Part shown: positions 6,119 through 7,244 of the stretch, piece by piece
Layout of the letters: each line of letters starts with the position of its first letter
How positions within the stretch are numbered: the stretch's first letter is position 1
Position numbers and translations under genes: made by a program
The notes under the pieces: generated by a model
The model's input: only the letters and a program-made list of their open reading frames with translations
What the model was told of the DNA's origin: nothing
The model's database searches: none
Assembly (NCBI GenBank): GCA_934636065.1
Contig: CAKTZW010000089.1
Location: forward strand, 1-7,244
Length of the DNA: 7,244 nt
Direction: 5' to 3'
From: an uncultured Labedella sp.
Lineage (GTDB): Bacteria > Actinomycetota > Actinomycetes > Actinomycetales > Microbacteriaceae

Positions 6119-7244
6119 TCAGAACCCGGGGATGAGACTCACGACGAGGTCGATGAGCTTGATGCCGACGAAGGGGGCGACCACGCCGCCGAGCCCGTAG
6201 ACGAGCAGGTTCCGGCCCAGCAACGCGGACGCGCTGAGCGGCCGGTAGCCGACGCCCCGCAGGGCGAGCGGGATGAGGACGACGATGACGAGGGCGTTGA
6301 ACACGATCGCGGACAGGATGGCGGACGCGGGTGAGTGCAGCTGCATGATGTTGAGCACCGCGAGCCCGGGGAAGATCCCGGCGAACATCGCGGGGATGAT
6401 CGCGAAGTACTTGGCGATGTCGTTGGCGATCGAGAACGTCGTGAGCGCGCCGCGCGTGATGAGCAGCTGCTTCCCGATGCGCACGATGTCGATGAGCTTG
6501 GTCGGGTCGGAATCGAGGTCGACCATGTTGCCGGCCTCCTTCGCGGCCGACGTGCCCGTGTTCATCGCCACGCCGACGTCGGCCTGGGCGAGCGCGGGAG
6601 CATCGTTCGTGCCGTCGCCCGTCATGGCGACGAGATTGCCGCCCTCCTGTTCGCGTCGGATGAGCGCGAGCTTGTCCTCCGGCGTGGCCTCGGCCAGGAA
6701 GTCGTCGACGCCGGCCTCGGCGGCGATCGCCTTCGCGGTGAGCGGGTTGTCGCCGGTGATCATGACGGTGCGGATGCCCATGGCGCGCAGCTCGGCGAAT
6801 CGATCGGCGAGCCCGTCCTTCACGACGTCCTTGAGGTGGACGACGCCGAGCAGGCGCATCCGCCCGTTCGCGTCCGAGGTCGCCACGACGAGCGGGGTGC
6901 CGCCGGACTGGGAGACGGCGTCGACGCTCGCGGTGAGCGCCGCGCGTAGTGACGCCGGGACCGTGCCGTCCGTGATGCCGATGCCGCCCGCGGTGCCCGT
7001 GCCACCGGTGCCGCCCGTGCCGGCGCGTCCGGGAGTCCCGTCGCCCTCGACCCACGCCACCACGGCGCTCGCGGCGCCCTTGCGGATGCGAGTGCCGTCG
7101 GGGAGATCGAGACCGCTCATCCGCGTCTGCGCGGTGAACGGGACCACGACGGCCGTCGGGTCGGCGGCGAGGTCCGCAGCGTCGACCTCGCCGCTCGAAC
7201 GCGCGAGCTCGACCACCGACGTCCCCTCCGGCGTCGGGTCGCTG
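6119..7244 (-). CDS. kdpB: KdpB, potassium-transporting P-type ATPase catalytic subunit, C-terminal half (partial)
   Basis: C-terminal ~375 residues of the ATP-hydrolysing subunit of the KdpFABC potassium pump. The frame is open to the right edge, and the start and the DKTGT phosphorylation motif lie outside the window. The visible part begins in the nucleotide-binding domain with [14 protein letters not shown], then [22 protein letters not shown] and GGTPLVV. The P domain follows with [25 protein letters not shown] and [21 protein letters not shown], the hinge and Mg-binding signature of P-type ATPases. The membrane part contains [35 protein letters not shown] and LNIMQLHSP, and ends in three or four hydrophobic helices finishing at GF. 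A Gly/Thr-rich insert sits in the nucleotide-binding domain (DNA 6974-7039). Otherwise all visible family motifs are intact. kdpC follows after 55 bases. Confidence 0.97.
   Translation of the reverse strand, partial: SDPTPEGTSVVELARSSGEVDAADLAADPTAVVVPFTAQTRMSGLDLPDGTRIRKGAASAVVAWVEGDGTPGRAGTGGTGGTGTAGGIGITDGTVPASLRAALTASVDAVSQSGGTPLVVATSDANGRMRLLGVVHLKDVVKDGLADRFAELRAMGIRTVMITGDNPLTAKAIAAEAGVDDFLAEATPEDKLALIRREQEGGNLVAMTGDGTNDAPALAQADVGVAMNTGTSAAKEAGNMVDLDSDPTKLIDIVRIGKQLLITRGALTTFSIANDIAKYFAIIPAMFAGIFPGLAVLNIMQLHSPASAILSAIVFNALVIVVLIPLALRGVGYRPLSASALLGRNLLVYGLGGVVAPFVGIKLIDLVVSLIPGF
6974..7039 (-). repeat. Gly/Thr-rich low-complexity insert within kdpB
   Basis: This stretch encodes about 22 residues, [20 protein letters not shown] followed by GI, flanked on each side by DGT. 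KdpB proteins normally pass from the WVE segment almost directly to a GGxVP-like segment here. TGCC occurs at 6994, 7000, 7009 and 7018 on the plus strand, giving a 6-9 base rhythm in multiples of three. It is a degenerate in-frame expansion, presumably a surface loop. Confidence 0.65.

Noticed and set aside
4375..6135. Long plus-strand open frame (586 codons)
   Set aside because: It lies opposite kdpC and kdpD, which match their families along their full length. Its product is rich in Arg/Asp/Gly/His without domains, the usual shadow of high-GC coding DNA.

Overview
The window is high-GC DNA with a strong bias for G or C at third codon positions and several GTG starts. Together with the protein types, this suggests an actinobacterium, perhaps Microbacteriaceae (inference; no marker gene is present). 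All six protein genes are on the minus strand, so transcription runs from right to left. They are packed tightly, and no gene-free stretch exceeds about 150 bases.

The right two thirds is the distal part of a kdp high-affinity potassium uptake operon: the C-terminal half of kdpB (from the right edge to 6119), kdpC (6063-5449), the sensor kinase gene kdpD (5445-2950) and the response regulator gene kdpE (2869-2108). kdpF, kdpA and the N-terminal half of kdpB, which holds the phosphorylated Asp, would lie beyond the right edge. KdpB and KdpC are subunits of the potassium-pumping P-type ATPase. KdpD senses low potassium, turgor or second-messenger signals and phosphorylates KdpE, which normally activates the kdp promoter upstream.

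The left third holds a two-helix membrane protein of unknown function (start about 1910, stop 1092), a DUF4180 protein (1082-711) 9 bases behind it, and the first ~197 codons of an APC-family amino-acid permease (592 to the left edge). The permease has its own likely promoter at 655-683. Its reading frame stays open to the left edge, but the last ~75 bases stop resembling a permease, which suggests a rearrangement breakpoint or a chimeric end.

The most unusual element is at the kdpD/kdpE junction (2864-2961). Seven tandem copies of a 14-base unit run from the KdpD stop codon to the KdpE start codon. Read on the coding strand, each copy carries a GAGGA ribosome-binding sequence, a GTG start and a TGA stop overlapping as GTGA. 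The array therefore encodes six overlapping five-codon minicistrons (MRTDE-stop, one MRTEE-stop) that link the end of kdpD to the start of kdpE. Two other in-frame expansions occur in the same operon: a 15-base triplication in the KdpE DNA-binding domain and a Gly/Thr-rich insert in KdpB.
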